A stretch of 64,000 nucleotides of DNA from Stercorarius parasiticus (lineage: Eukaryota; Chordata; Aves; Charadriiformes; Stercorariidae), in assembly GCA_013396915.1 (NCBI GenBank), contig VWZL01002016.1:372001-436000 (forward strand), written 5' to 3'. The notes beneath the pieces were generated by a model. That model made no database searches, had not been told where the DNA came from, and saw only the letters and a program-made list of their open reading frames with translations. The position numbers and the translations under genes are program-made. Positions within the stretch are counted from its first letter, which is position 1. The number at the start of each line of letters is the position of its first letter. Positions 10,241-22,900 of this stretch are shown here, one piece after another.

Positions 10241-13200
10241 GTGCATAAACGGGCCCCAGAGGGACGTGGACACAGTCGTTCCCCTCACAAGCAGTGACAT
10301 GTGGAACTGCTTTCCTTGAAAGCTGAGGGGAATGGTGCTTTAGCTCTGGCTTTAACAAGTTACCAACACCTCTACCCAGCCCTTTTTTAATCAACAAGAA
10401 AGAAAATACATGTGGTGGTATTTCAGGGTGCCTTTACCTAACCTCCAGACCTGGGCCCTGACACATTGCAGAGGTTTCCCAAAACTGGGAAGATGGCACC
10501 AGTTGGAGGCACAGCGCTGCCTAAATAAACCTCAGGCCAAGACCTGTGGGTTGTAAGTTGGCAATTGTGTTCCAAGTTGGGCAGAATTTATTTGCTGCAG
10601 AAGTGCAGGGCGTTGTACAACACGCATGTTCTCTCCTTCGTTGCCTTGTGTGACCCTGCTGGGAGATAGGACACCAAATGGCCTCGTCTGGGTGCACTGC
10701 AGGACCAGGAGCACAATTAGCACCGTAAACTTAGACTAAAATGAGCCTAGAGTTACCTTCTGCACATAAATCCAGATAAAACACTGCGTTAGTACGAGTA
10801 TGGCATTGACTGAATTGTACACAGAAACACACACTCGTTCTGAAAGCGGCCACCACTTTTAAAGTGTCACCCTTTCCCTAGCATCTGTCCCTACGCTTCC
10901 ATTTTGGCTGATGGATGCTGCTGACTGAAATACAGGTTTCCCCACAGAGGGGCCCCTGTAGCTTGGCATTCTCAGTGTATTTGGGCTGTGTGTACTTAGT
11001 TGGAGAAGGGGTCAGGATTTCATACTGAGGTATGGAGTTTTTCAGCATATTTATTAGTTTTTTGTTTTCTTTGGCCTATGGGATGTTTGCAAATTTAAAT
11101 GTTAAATCAATGAGATAAATATATTGTCTTTATTCTATTATATTCACAATTATCAGCACCCAGATATGAATCAGTTTTATTGAAGTATGTTCTTAAATCT
11201 GTATGATTTGGTATTTTAGTTAATTTGGCGATATCCACAAAATGTAGTCCAAACAGAAGTATGATATCTGACAGCAGGAGAGAATTTAAGATTTGCCAGT
11301 TCTTCAAACTCTGTCAGATATTTGAAAATCATGCTTTATTCTTTCAGCTTTGACTGTCGCTTGCCATTAATCATCAACAGCAATGCAGATTTTAAAATCA
11401 GGGTCTTAACATTTTTTTCTGTGAATGGTTAAGCACACTAAAACATGGGGGTTTTTTCTGCAGTTTAATAATCACAGTTAATGGCTCAGCAGCACTGACA
11501 GAAGTAAACATTTGTTTCGTCAGTTAGCTAAATGGCTATGGCTCAGGAGCTACATAGGGTCATATACTGTAATGCTCATAACATACACATAGAAACTTGC
11601 ATTGAGATCAACAATAATTCAGCGTGTCAACAGATTCAAATCTACAGCCGGGATAAATTAGTAGCTCCGCTGGACCTTACTGGAGCTGAGAATTGGGCCT
11701 TGCAGTCTCAGACTTTATCTGTGGGAAACTAGTATGGGCAAGCATTTTACAAACTGTATGGGTTGCAAAAGTACCTCCACTATAGGTCTAAAACGATTAA
11801 AATGCATCACACAAATTTGAAACTATGCAGTGATCTGCATAAAACGACAGATACTGAGACTCAAGACTAGTAACTGTATCTTTAGTTATGTGCATGCTAT
11901 ATAGACAGTGACAATAATAGAATCTACTAATAAGTCCAATACTACTAGACCTTTGTTGTTTCTGATAGTTTGATATTTCAAGTGGACTGTTCTTTGTTTT
12001 TAGCCACAGTAAATAATAATTTAAAGTGCCCTTTCAAATCTACTTATTTACCAGATTTCCTTTTTTCTTTTGTTTTGAAAAATTTATGACCTTGGTTACT
12101 GCAAGCAATTGATAACAGAGGTCCAATGTAAAAATGTTAAATTATAGGTTCTCATTTACTGAAAGAACATGAACTTCAATAGCTAAAATTTCTCCTTGAA
12201 TATATATTTCAATATCTTTGTCAGTAAATATTTCAGTAGATGTGATTTTTGAATAGTTTAATTTTAATACAGGAATACTGTAGAACAAGAAAAAATTATA
12301 CTGCTGTTATGCATTTCAAGGGACAAAATTATTTTATAAGTTAACTAAATTTAATAAAAATCAAAATTTTTAAAATTATTTTATTTTTATTAACATATGG
12401 ATTAATGATTACATTACAGTGAATCATAGAAAACTGCAAATTCACATTGTTTCTGATTTTGAACATAATTCTTTCCTTTTCTGTCTTTCTGATAGAATCC
12501 ATATAGTTCTGATATTATGCTATTGTGAAGTAACATTTAAATAGCTAGAAGAATCATGCAAAATATATTTTAAATTAATTGTTGAAAAGTTGAAATTGTT
12601 GATTTTGTCATATTCATGCAGCTTTATAAAAAAGGCAGTTCTGTGCCTTATAGGCATATTTTCATGTTTTGCTTGTTCAAAAGCTGCAGGAGTTTTGCAG
12701 CCATTTTCTACAAGCAGTTACCTTATTTTCAAATAGTGTTTCAAGAATTTTGTATTTTTCACTTTTTAACTATTGCAGTCTTTAAGCATACGTTAGTTCA
12801 TTTTATGAACTGGGTGTGTTTCGTGGCTTCAGCTGCAGCACAGCATCTTCCAGTTTTCCAGCAATACTGAGCTGTGTTTTTGGAACTAACTACATCATCT
12901 GGTACTAATGATAAGAGCTAGGAAAATTCAGCAATTAAAATGCCACCATCCAGGTCTGACTTCTTCAAGACAACAAACAGCCTTTGCAGTGTTTCTGAGT
13001 AAAGGCAATTTCAGTGACATTATTTTGTGACTTTTGCTTCCGGATTATGCAGGTTCCTTGAAAACAGTTCCATACATCTCAGTGATTAAAAAGAGGCCAA
13101 GCTTGGGGTCAGTAAACATTTTGTTCTCTGTTTCTGTAAGGAAAGAGGTGAATTTATAGGCTAATTTTATCCACTCCTCTAATGCACTGTAAGTTGAAAC

Positions 13201-16200
13201 AAGGGTAATATTTGGAGATTTAATTGAAAAGCAGTGTTTCCTTTCTGACCTGAAACTTTTATAAGCCCATCCTAACTTGTTAAATTTGCTCTCGCAGCCT
13301 GTCCTTCTTAACTATCAATCATTTTTGTTTCTGGATTTTGACATTATCTTAAGTCAGACCCTTCGTCAGTTCATAATTTTAGAGTCAACCTTCCCAAAGA
13401 ATGCTGAAGAATTTAATTTTAAATGTGTGATACCTTCAAATTAATAATCACATTTTATAGATTCTTGCTAAGCCAAAGGTCCCTTGGTTTCTTCTCTAGT
13501 CGGGTAGAGACTGTTAAATACTTTCTGGTGCTAATCCAGTTTCAGTGGTTGATGAAAGACACTGAAACTTATCCTGGGTATGAATGTCAAAGCCTAGAAT
13601 CTTTTGATGTTTTCTTCAGTGATGAAAAGATATCTCTAAAACAGAACATAACAATTCAGAAAAAGTAAACTCTTCTATAATGTAGTTGATAGGCTTGATC
13701 ATAGTGGTTGGAGTACACAGACTGACTCTCCTGTTACATCTGGATATTCTTTCTGTTGTATGTAGGATAATTCAGATATGGTTGAATACTCTTGTAGAAA
13801 AACAGGAAAAGAGAGAATACAAAGGAGCAAATTGCATGTTTTCTTCTCCTCTGTGGAACTTAAGCAAGTCTCATCTTGAAAAATAAGGTGGAAATGGCAA
13901 TTTCAACAAGAAACTTTTCTCTTGTGGCGGTCACTAATAATATGATGGCAATAATTTAATTGCAATAGTAAATACTAGAAGCTCAAAGATGTGTTTGGCA
14001 TTCATGTTTTATTTTCATGAAGAAAAGAAAGAAGTCGCTATGATCAATTATTTTTAAAATTACTTTTTCTTATTTATTTATTTAGCCGTATTTCTATCTG
14101 TTTTCAGGCCCAGTGCCGAACAGTGAAAAATAAGAAAGGCAAAACGCCATAAATTGTATTTGAAAATCAGACTATTTTACGGTTTTAGGCTTTACAATTT
14201 AACCTTTGGTTTTATTTTTCAGGACATTCTGTATACCAGCTCTCCATATATAAGGCAGTGAAGAGCCTGCCTAAAGCCAGTTGACTTCTGGCTGCCTGTT
14301 GTAATTGTTGGGATTGCATTCATAAAAAAAGTAAAGGCATACAAATTACAGCTCAGCAGTCACTTTTACGTTCAGAAATATTCCTCATGCACTTGACATG
14401 CTATCAACTAAAAGTCTATTGGTTTCACTGCTTTTGAAGTAATTTAATGCAGAATCACATTGATGTGTAAGTCCACTACTTTATGTAATTCTGTAAGAGA
14501 AAATTGTTTATTTTAGGTGTTGTCAATGAAATCCATAAAGATGAATAAATAACACCAAAAATAGTTACTTGATACCCACTTTGTTTGCATTCATGTAACT
14601 TTTCTCATTACTTTTTTAGATTTTTACATTATTTGCATTTTGCTCCCGTACTTACTACATCCATTTAGTGCCAGTCATATTTCCTCCTCCAAATTCCAGA
14701 ATGAACAATGTTATCCTCTGCAGATGTCATGCTTTCCATGACAGGCCAGAAGAATCTTCTGGCACCTCTACTCTGATCAGATAATCCAGACCTGCCAAAA
14801 AGACCACCTTCTCTGAAAAAATGTCACAAACCTAAACAGTATTCTGAAAAATACTTGTTTTCTATCTTCCAAAAAACGTATTTTATGTAAGTGTATTGTA
14901 AACAGAGAACAAAGGACAGTGCAAAACTTAATGGCTTAATGGGATCTTACTTTACTGAAAACTGGTCTAATTAGCATAACATGTTTAATAGTAATAGCCA
15001 TCAATAGAGAACGCAAAAAAAGACTAGTAGGTAGATACATATTACTCAACTGCCAACTTTTTAATTATATTTATCAGGGAGGGTAGATCAGAGGTGGTTT
15101 TTCTACTAAAAAACCACTGAGCCTAGTGGGTTTTCTTCCCTTTGTTTTTGACATGAAGGGTCGCAACACTTTTTAGCTCCACTGGAAGAGACATTAGCTT
15201 TCACCTCCCACAAGGACTATGTTTTTTCCCCCACTGACTTTTTCTTCAGTCAGAAAGAAACCCCTACAAGTCTGATAGGCAACAGTATTTTTCCTAGCTC
15301 TTTATTGATTTCCTCCAGGTTATGTCAGCTCTCAAATACTACAGAATGGCCTGCTTAGTAACGCATCTTTCCACCAGTTTACTGGCCGTGGCTGCAGAGG
15401 AAAATGAGTGATCCCAATTTGAGATAACAACCCCTGCAGCAAAAAAAAATAGCCTCTTGCTGGTGTTTCTGATTGTCACTAATCCTCAACTATCCTGAAG
15501 TAGTGGAGGAAGCAGTCATGAGGCCACTGTAATGAAAAATGCCCACTTCTTGCCTGGTACTGCCTGCATGCCCTGTGAATGTACTGAAATAAAGAGACGT
15601 ACATGCATATTTGTTAACTTTAAAGCCAATTAGACAACTGTATATCACAGTTATTTTGGTTTTTTTTTTAATTAATAAAGAGTAGGTGATAACCAGTGGG
15701 ATGCCTGCCTGCTAGCTGATTTTCCCTGATGCCCCTGATAGTGGATTAAAACAAACTGAATTCAAAGCGAACCAATAAAGCGACAGACAGGTGATAAGGT
15801 GAATCGATTGCTGATTACTTAAATCTCACTTCATGTGACAGAAGCTAAGCCATACCATTATTGTGATATGTGAATATGGTAGAAAAAAAGAAGAATGGCA
15901 GCTGTAGTGGAGGAAGCATTTAAGTATTGACTTGCAGGTGCATGGAATAGGCCTATAACACAATAGGAGTCGTCTTAAGTGCACGAAGTTGGCATGTATT
16001 CTGCAGTCGGGAAGACAGGAGAAGGAAAATTTAAGTAATATTTATTTCCATAGCCAATAAGGGAGTTTAAAAAAAAACATTTCAGATAAAATATGAATAT
16101 CAGAGTAGGCTGTAATCAGAATATATTTTTTCCATGCAGATTTTCAGAAGTGAAGAGATTTTGTTAACTGCCAAATGGAACATACTGTCACCTGAGAATG

Positions 16201-16454
16201 AAGTACTATAATTTATGCAAAACAGTTTACCACAAACGGTTCCTCAGTGATCCACCTTTTTTAGCAAGTAGACATAAAATCACTGGTCTTCAAAATTATG
16301 TTAAGAAATCAATGATTTAATATGAGCTATCAAGAGTGGGATGCATAGAGTCCAACTATCTGTTTTTCTGGGGAAAAAAGTGATTGAAAATTTTAATGTC
16401 AGTTCTATATTGGTGAAGAATGAACACTCTGAAGAATGACAGAATTATTCTTTA
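10241..16454. other. Intergenic AT-rich sequence upstream of CENPW
   Basis: Apart from the falling edge of the CpG island (to about 10320) I see no gene, RNA or identifiable repeat. There is a low-complexity A/T stretch around 12340-12400. A block near 15680-15820 containing AATCGATT looks like ordered non-repetitive sequence that could be a regulatory element, but nothing proves it. Confidence 0.45.
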
Positions 16455-16474
16455 GTTTCCGTCATTACGGAAAC
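16455..16474. repeat. Short perfect hairpin
   Basis: GTTTCCGT, loop CATT, ACGGAAAC: an 8-base perfect inverted repeat with a 4-base loop in AT-rich surroundings. No function is evident. Confidence 0.6.
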
Positions 16475-19400
16475 GATTGCATTCCTTTTGAGTGCACAGA
16501 AATCTTCCTCAATATGACTCTGTGCCATGTTCTTTTCAAATTTGCAAACCTTCTTTAAACAATAATAAGCAAAATATAAAACCCTCTGAAACAGATTGTG
16601 CTGAAAATCAGTAGCTTTCTGAAGGTACTTAACTGAAAAAGATATTTTTTAAAAAATTGCTGCTGCTATAGCATAGACGAAGGAAAAATACTTCATCGGA
16701 GAATATGGTGAGGAATAAGAATTACAAAATCCTTTCCTTTCAGCTAGTTAACTGCAAATTTTATTCTTAGGAATGTAGGTTTGGGTTTTTTTAAGTATCT
16801 TGCTGTTTAGTGTATAGAAAAAGGCTTCAAACATTAATTACCCAGTGAGCCAAAAATTCTTTTATTAGCTTAGAATCATTTTGCCTTCTGGGGACAACAA
16901 TTTTTGCAGTTTCAAATGTGATTAAATGGAAGTGGTAGTTTACAGAGTGAAAGATACTGTATATACTTCTTTGAATGTAACTTTGACCACAATTTTGTAA
17001 ATAAACAGCTGCTGATAGAATCTTTTTGTTTTCCTACAGAACAAACACACTTTCTTCAGTGTGATGCGAAGAAAACACAAAGAAAAGAAGAAAAGTGACA
17101 CAAAGAAAAGTGCTTGACACAAAAATAGCGAGGGTGTAACCCTTCAGGTTAATAAAACTAAAAGATAGCAGCTGTAGCTGCAGCCTTGCACAGAGGCAAG
17201 ATGCTGCTCCCTGCTGTAAGAAACTGTATTGGAGCCTTAATATAAGAATAACCATATTGTCTGTGGAGAAGAGAAGCCATATAAAAGTTTTCTTCAGCTA
17301 CCTCAAACTACTGTGTAAGCCTGTTGTTAAAACAGAAATGTACATGGAAGCACCGTAGCTAGTAGAACTGGTTTAATAAATGGAGCTGCCGTACTGTTTT
17401 TCTAGACACGGTGAGGCTACCTACCTGAGCTTTACATAGTGTAACTTAACTACCACAAAGCTAAAAAAATAATCTATTTTAAGCTGAAAGTCACACCTCT
17501 TGCATCTGCACAAATACAATTATAACAAAACTAACCCCATAAAAACACAGAGTGAATCATGACATGAAGGCAAGGTTTGTTTTGAAAGAGCATACTATGA
17601 AGTTAGCTGACACACTTGGAAAAGAAAAATCAGCTCTAAGGTCTCTCACCTTTATCCCAGGTATTGCAGATAGGCATTTTGTATTTAGACTACCTAGCCT
17701 GAATATTAGCAAAGGTTAAGCTTTTTTTTTTTCCAGTGTACAGTGATGTTCTTCATAGTAAATAAGGTTGCTGTGGTGTTTTTAAGTACCTTCATCTGGG
17801 TATGGGCTGTGGCTCCTTGATATGCCAGTGATGCACCAGCTTCCAGATGTGCTATGGAACAGTTCCCTTGGAGCAGGTCAATAGCCTCAAACTGCTGCTA
17901 GTTACCATCCTGACTGATGGCACTTTGCCGCTATACAAAGTAACTACTCCATGCTGCCATTAAACACACAGAGGGAAACGTAAAGTTGCTGTTTGGAGGC
18001 AGCTCTTTGCCTAAAAAGGTGGCAGGTGTGTGCTTTTTGAGCTATTTTTATTTTTAATGATAATACATTGATATTGAATGCTGCCCTGCCTTGTAGGGTG
18101 GATAAAAATATGCTTATGCTTGACAGTAGGATTTTTTTTTTCCCAGCATGTTTTCCAAACTAGTCTAAAGATATTTGTTGTTTCAAAAGATGTGTTTGCA
18201 TCTCTGTAGCATTCTTCCCACTTTTATCTGATGATGTTGTGATGTCACTAGGTCTGTGTCTGTGCTCGCATGTGCAGAGTGTCCTGGAAGAGAGCCATCA
18301 GGAGAAAGAGAAAAAAAGTAAGCATGTACAAGAATATGGAAAGCTGGGCTTAGACACAGTTCTTTTGTGGGGCGTTCTGGTGTAAATGTCATTCGGTTGA
18401 AGGCCCGTACTCGTTGGCATGCTCAGCTGGTTTGCAGTGCTACAAGTAACTGAAACAGCTATAAAACTGACTTAACTCTTCAATTAAGCTGAATTTATGA
18501 CATCTTTACAATACCAGTGCAGAACAAAGCAGCTGGAGACAACGAGTAATTCTGATCCTAACAATCCCTTTTTAGGCTTTATTTGGCATTTTATACTCAG
18601 GCAAAAGTTTGCCAGTTCGTCTAAGATTAAATTTAGAGGCCTCTCAGAGGCCTCTGAAGATTAAACAAAATTATACCATAGAACACATGTTCATAAATGC
18701 ATAGACTTTAAATGTTTCTTTGTAACATTATATTTTGAGCACATTAATCCAATTTGGGTGCCTAGTGAATTCAGGACTCTCACTGATGTCAATAATTACC
18801 AGGATTGCACTTTAATTAGTTTTGCCTATTACATTTTTTTTTACAAAGAAATAAATTGATTTTTATTTCCAAAATGAATTTAACAATTGCCTTCTGCCAC
18901 AATTCTTACACTTGTGAATTCTATGTGTGGATGACAAATCTTCATTTGCCCTTAGCTGCAAGGGTCCTGAATACGGTCCTGAAATACTGATGTTTGTATA
19001 AAGAAGCCACAGACATTGGTATCTTGATGTACAGTTCACAGCCTTACTGCTTTTCTTCGTGATTCCCAGCAGAGAGGACAATTTGAAATAGTTATCATTT
19101 TTGTGTGTGTGTGCATCTGTTCTTTATTTGTGAGCCTTTAGTAGACCCAAACAGCAGAAACTGGTTGTTTATTCAGACTAAAACTCTCTTTTTTGGTCTC
19201 GTAGGGTAGATCTGTACTAATGAGTATAATGTTAGGCCTAGTCTTGGGCTGAGAGCAAGAGACGTGCTATGCCTCAGCTACCTGTGGCTAAATTCTCTTC
19301 TCCCTAAATATAGGGTGAATCTAGTCAATCCCCACTACTGAGGGCAAACCCTGCCATGCTCCATCCTCTGGGCTGTGTCCAGGAGTTGGCTGGGAGAGCA

Positions 19401-19680
19401 CTTGTTGGCTCAGGCCAGAGCCATGCCTGCTAGTCTCATGCTGTCAACACAGTAGTTACTACAATTGCACACCAGAATTTGTGCCTCTCTCTCCTCTGGT
19501 TTAGCATACTGTACCTGTAGCCGTGGAGTAATGCAGTAATGATTGTGGAACATTTGTCAGTGGGGCTAGAAGTTCAGACTCCCAAACAAGAAGTTACATG
19601 TCATAATTAGAAAAGCTCAACAGTCAGACTCAACAAGGAGCCTGCTCCGTGTCAGGATTGTTTCTGGGTTTTACTTTGTG
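16475..19680. other. Unannotated intergenic sequence
   Basis: AT-rich, with short pyrimidine tracts and a small TG repeat near 19101-19112. No coding exon or known repeat recognised apart from the double palindrome listed separately. Confidence 0.45.
18635..18655. repeat. Doubled 10-bp palindrome
   Basis: AGAGGCCTCT occurs twice with a single C between. Each copy is its own reverse complement, so the 21-base unit is both a direct and an inverted repeat, and contains two StuI-type AGGCCT cores. Confidence 0.75.
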
Positions 19681-19684
19681 CTCC

Positions 19685-19915
19685 AACTAGCCAGGACCAG
19701 GGTCCAGAACATGGATCTCCTCTGTGCTTGGAGACTGTCCTTACTACCAGCCTACAAGATCAGCTGCTTGTGCTTTTTCTTTCTAATCCTGAATCATGCT
19801 CCATTTGCTACAGGAACAGTATTTCAACAGGCAGAATGGGAAGTAGATGTCTCTGCATGCCCACAGCCTGGTGGCTGAGGCATGCTTCTGGGAGGTGGGG
19901 AATGCAGTCTTTGTC
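19685..19915. repeat. Probable palindromic tRNA-like repeat, degenerate copy
   Basis: The right end (from about 19865) reads GCCTGGTGGCTGAGGCATG then CTGGGAGGTGGGGAATGCAG. This resembles the A-box region and following part of a tRNA-derived repeat I remember from bird and turtle DNA (type: CTAGTGGTTAGAGCACTC, CTGGGAGGTGGGAGACC). The left end (about 19700-19752) reads like the reverse complement of such a sequence, with GGATCTCC and ACTACCAG. The arms no longer match each other well, so the assignment depends on remembered consensus. It underlies the start of the 197-codon open frame at 19728..20321. Confidence 0.4.
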
Positions 19916-22900
19916 CACAAAATTTAAGGAGGACATGGACTGTGAGGATCCTTCTCCTAGGACAATTGTACTCACCACAAAGGTATCATACAGAAGAGTA
20001 AGTAGGAAGTACCAGTTGGCAAATGGGGACGCAGACCCTGGTTCACAGGCACTGCCCTGTGCTTCAGCCCTTATAAACAATTCTTTTTGTTCGCTCATTG
20101 TTTTGCCATGGTTTTGTTTAGACAGTATCAACCGTGGAATGAAATTATTTTCAGTGTTTAAGCAGAGCTCAGAATTATGCTGTCTGACACTCAAAGAGTT
20201 GCTTGATGTCAGGGGCCGGCAAACACAGGATAAGAAATTTATGAAATCTTCCAAGAAACGTTTTCATTTCAAAATTTTACTTTATCTTAGTCAAACAGGA
20301 AACAATAGTGCAATAGCATAGCAACAAAGTTAAACCTGCAAGTAAATGGCTACTGGTTGGAGAATAAGTTTGTGGGAGAATGTGTTGTATGTATTTGTAT
20401 AGCTGTACATATGAAAGATCTGAATCCTCCTAGCAGCAGTTTCTGGATCCAGGGCTTTGATTTGGATTGTGTTCCTCTGAGGACACTGTTCCATACATAC
20501 ATAAAACTGAATTTAGCAATTAAATGGGAGCTTCTGCCTTGTGGGCCCATGAATACCTATTCATAACAAAGTACAAGACTGGGTTTGGAAATTCTCTCTT
20601 TGGAAAGATTTGATTCCAGATTTCCAGTTCTAGCATTTCTCTCATACCTTGAAGTCTGCAATATATGAGTGTGGTGTATTGTACATAGAAAAAAATCTGA
20701 CTGAACCTATCAGGGATATGATTTGCCATATGCATAACTAAGTGATCAATGTGGTTTTGTACAATATTTTCTGTATTCTGGCATATCATAAATCAGTGGA
20801 AGCAAGTACGTGCATTAATATAACAAATACTGGTTTTCCAGTGTCAGCTCTGATTTGTCTATTGTCTGCTCAGGTTAACAAATCTACGTATAGACACGTA
20901 AAGAGAAAAACCTATTCTTAGGATGCGTCCTGAAAGCCTGTGCTCCAGGTAGATAGAACATATAGATCCTTTTCCAAATCTAAATGAAATTTTAATACTT
21001 TAATACATTTTTCAACACATGAAAAGCATTATGTGATCCCAAATATTCCTTCAATCTTTAAAGTTTAGTAAGCATCTGAAAAGTATTAGCCAAGTTGTCA
21101 CCCTATACTTATGCAAAAGACAATGAGGATACTGAGGATACTTTGCTGATGGCTAACTTTTCCACTCCCTAGTTAACTTTTCCTCCCATCAGGAAATACA
21201 TTAATAGATTTTATTGGGTAGTTTCTAATCACTTGCAGTAGTTTTTTCATACACTTGAATTTTCCTTCTAGATGCAAACAATGAAAGCTACAAATATAAC
21301 TTAAGACGTAAAATTACCATGACATCTAATTCGGTGTCTCAGAGACTTGGGCTTTTTCAGGTGATACAGTTTAATAAAAAAATACGCTTAGAAGTTAGTG
21401 AGATCTAAGTTTGTGTCTTGCATTCGTGTCTTGCATTTCTTGTTAATAAAGTTCGTGTTTGAAATACAACCAATGTTTCTTGTTACTCAACCTAAAGGCT
21501 ACAGTCTGCAAAAGAATCAGAATCTTTCCTGAATTTTGTAGGATTTGTTGCAACCTCAGCATCTATTATCTTTGTAAACCAATATCTTCACTATGTAATA
21601 TGTTAAATAAATACAGCTTGTCTTTTACAAGATGTCTTCTCCCATTGACTGCCAAATGAAGCACAACAGAAATGTTAAAAAAAGAATCCTCAATAGCTGC
21701 ACGAGTAGTTGTCCACTTACTCCAGAGATCAGTAAGATGTTTGGCAGGAAAACATGGACTGAGCACTAGCGCTCATTCACATGTCAAAGCCAAAATAGAA
21801 AACGTAGTTTATAGTGGAGTGCAAGGACAAGAGTGCTGGAAAGGCATTCTTGTAAATACGTGCTACAAACTGTACCACTCTGCACCTTCTCTGTTGCTTT
21901 CATGTTCAGCTCAACTACAATTCAGTAAAACAGTGTGCCCGAGTGCAACTCAGGAATGTGTATGTCTTCTCCTGTGAACAGATGCAGAGCCAGATACGAA
22001 GCCCTCTATCAGTGTGTGGACATACTGCACAGCTGGAAGAGCAATTACAGCTATTAAGAAAAAGCACGTGTTTTTCCTACTGGGTTATCTAAAGGCTTGA
22101 TTTGTAGTGTGAAAGTGTGTTTTAAACATGATTTTGGCCACATCAAATTTTGCAAACTAGAGACAATGTAAATTTAATGGTGGAGTTTAAGCTCTCTGTG
22201 GTCTTAGCTGAACAACGTACATTAGCAGTCAAAAATAGGTGATTAGTGCAAAATCAAATTGCGTGAGGCTCTGTAAATTTAAGTCACTGTTTGACACTTA
22301 GGTGCCCACACACTCATAAAAAGCAGTGTGGGTGGCCAAACAACGTAATAATCCTCTATTACCTTCCTAAAATGGTGGCAGAAACGCCTACTGCACTGTC
22401 AAAATCTCTATCTAGAGACAGTTTGAGGTGCATAGAGTTGATCATGGGCAGGAGGCAAAAAGGGGAAAGGAGAAGGATAAAAGGAGAAGTTCCCCCACCT
22501 TCAAGGCAACAATAAGACCTTACCTCGCCTCATATTGCCCCTAACTGCAGGTTCAGCTGAAAAAATGCTGGAATATATAACAAGAGACAACACCCCATAG
22601 GCAGGAGCTTGTAAATCTTTGCAGCCTCTGAGGCATGAGCGCCATGGGCTTGGCATTCATTGCACTTGACTGTTTTTCAGGGCTGCCTTGAGGTGCTTGA
22701 GGCACTGCTTGAGCAGGCCTGGAAGCATATGCGGGTTTTAGGGAAATGGGATTTCAAAGAGAGACCTTAAATATTCACATACATTAAATCTACTTCTTTT
22801 CTAAAATTGAGGGGGATTGATTCTGACGTACGTTTGTGTTTAAAAAAAATTTAAAACCAGAATGGTTCTTAATTCCTTCTGAAATAGGCAAAATCAAAGG

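Noticed and set aside
9666..10319. 217-codon plus-strand frame and several overlapping frames in the CpG island as genes
   Set aside because: All lie in very GC-rich DNA where stops are rare, overlap in several frames and lack any domain. Only the CENPW exon 1 segment shows family similarity.
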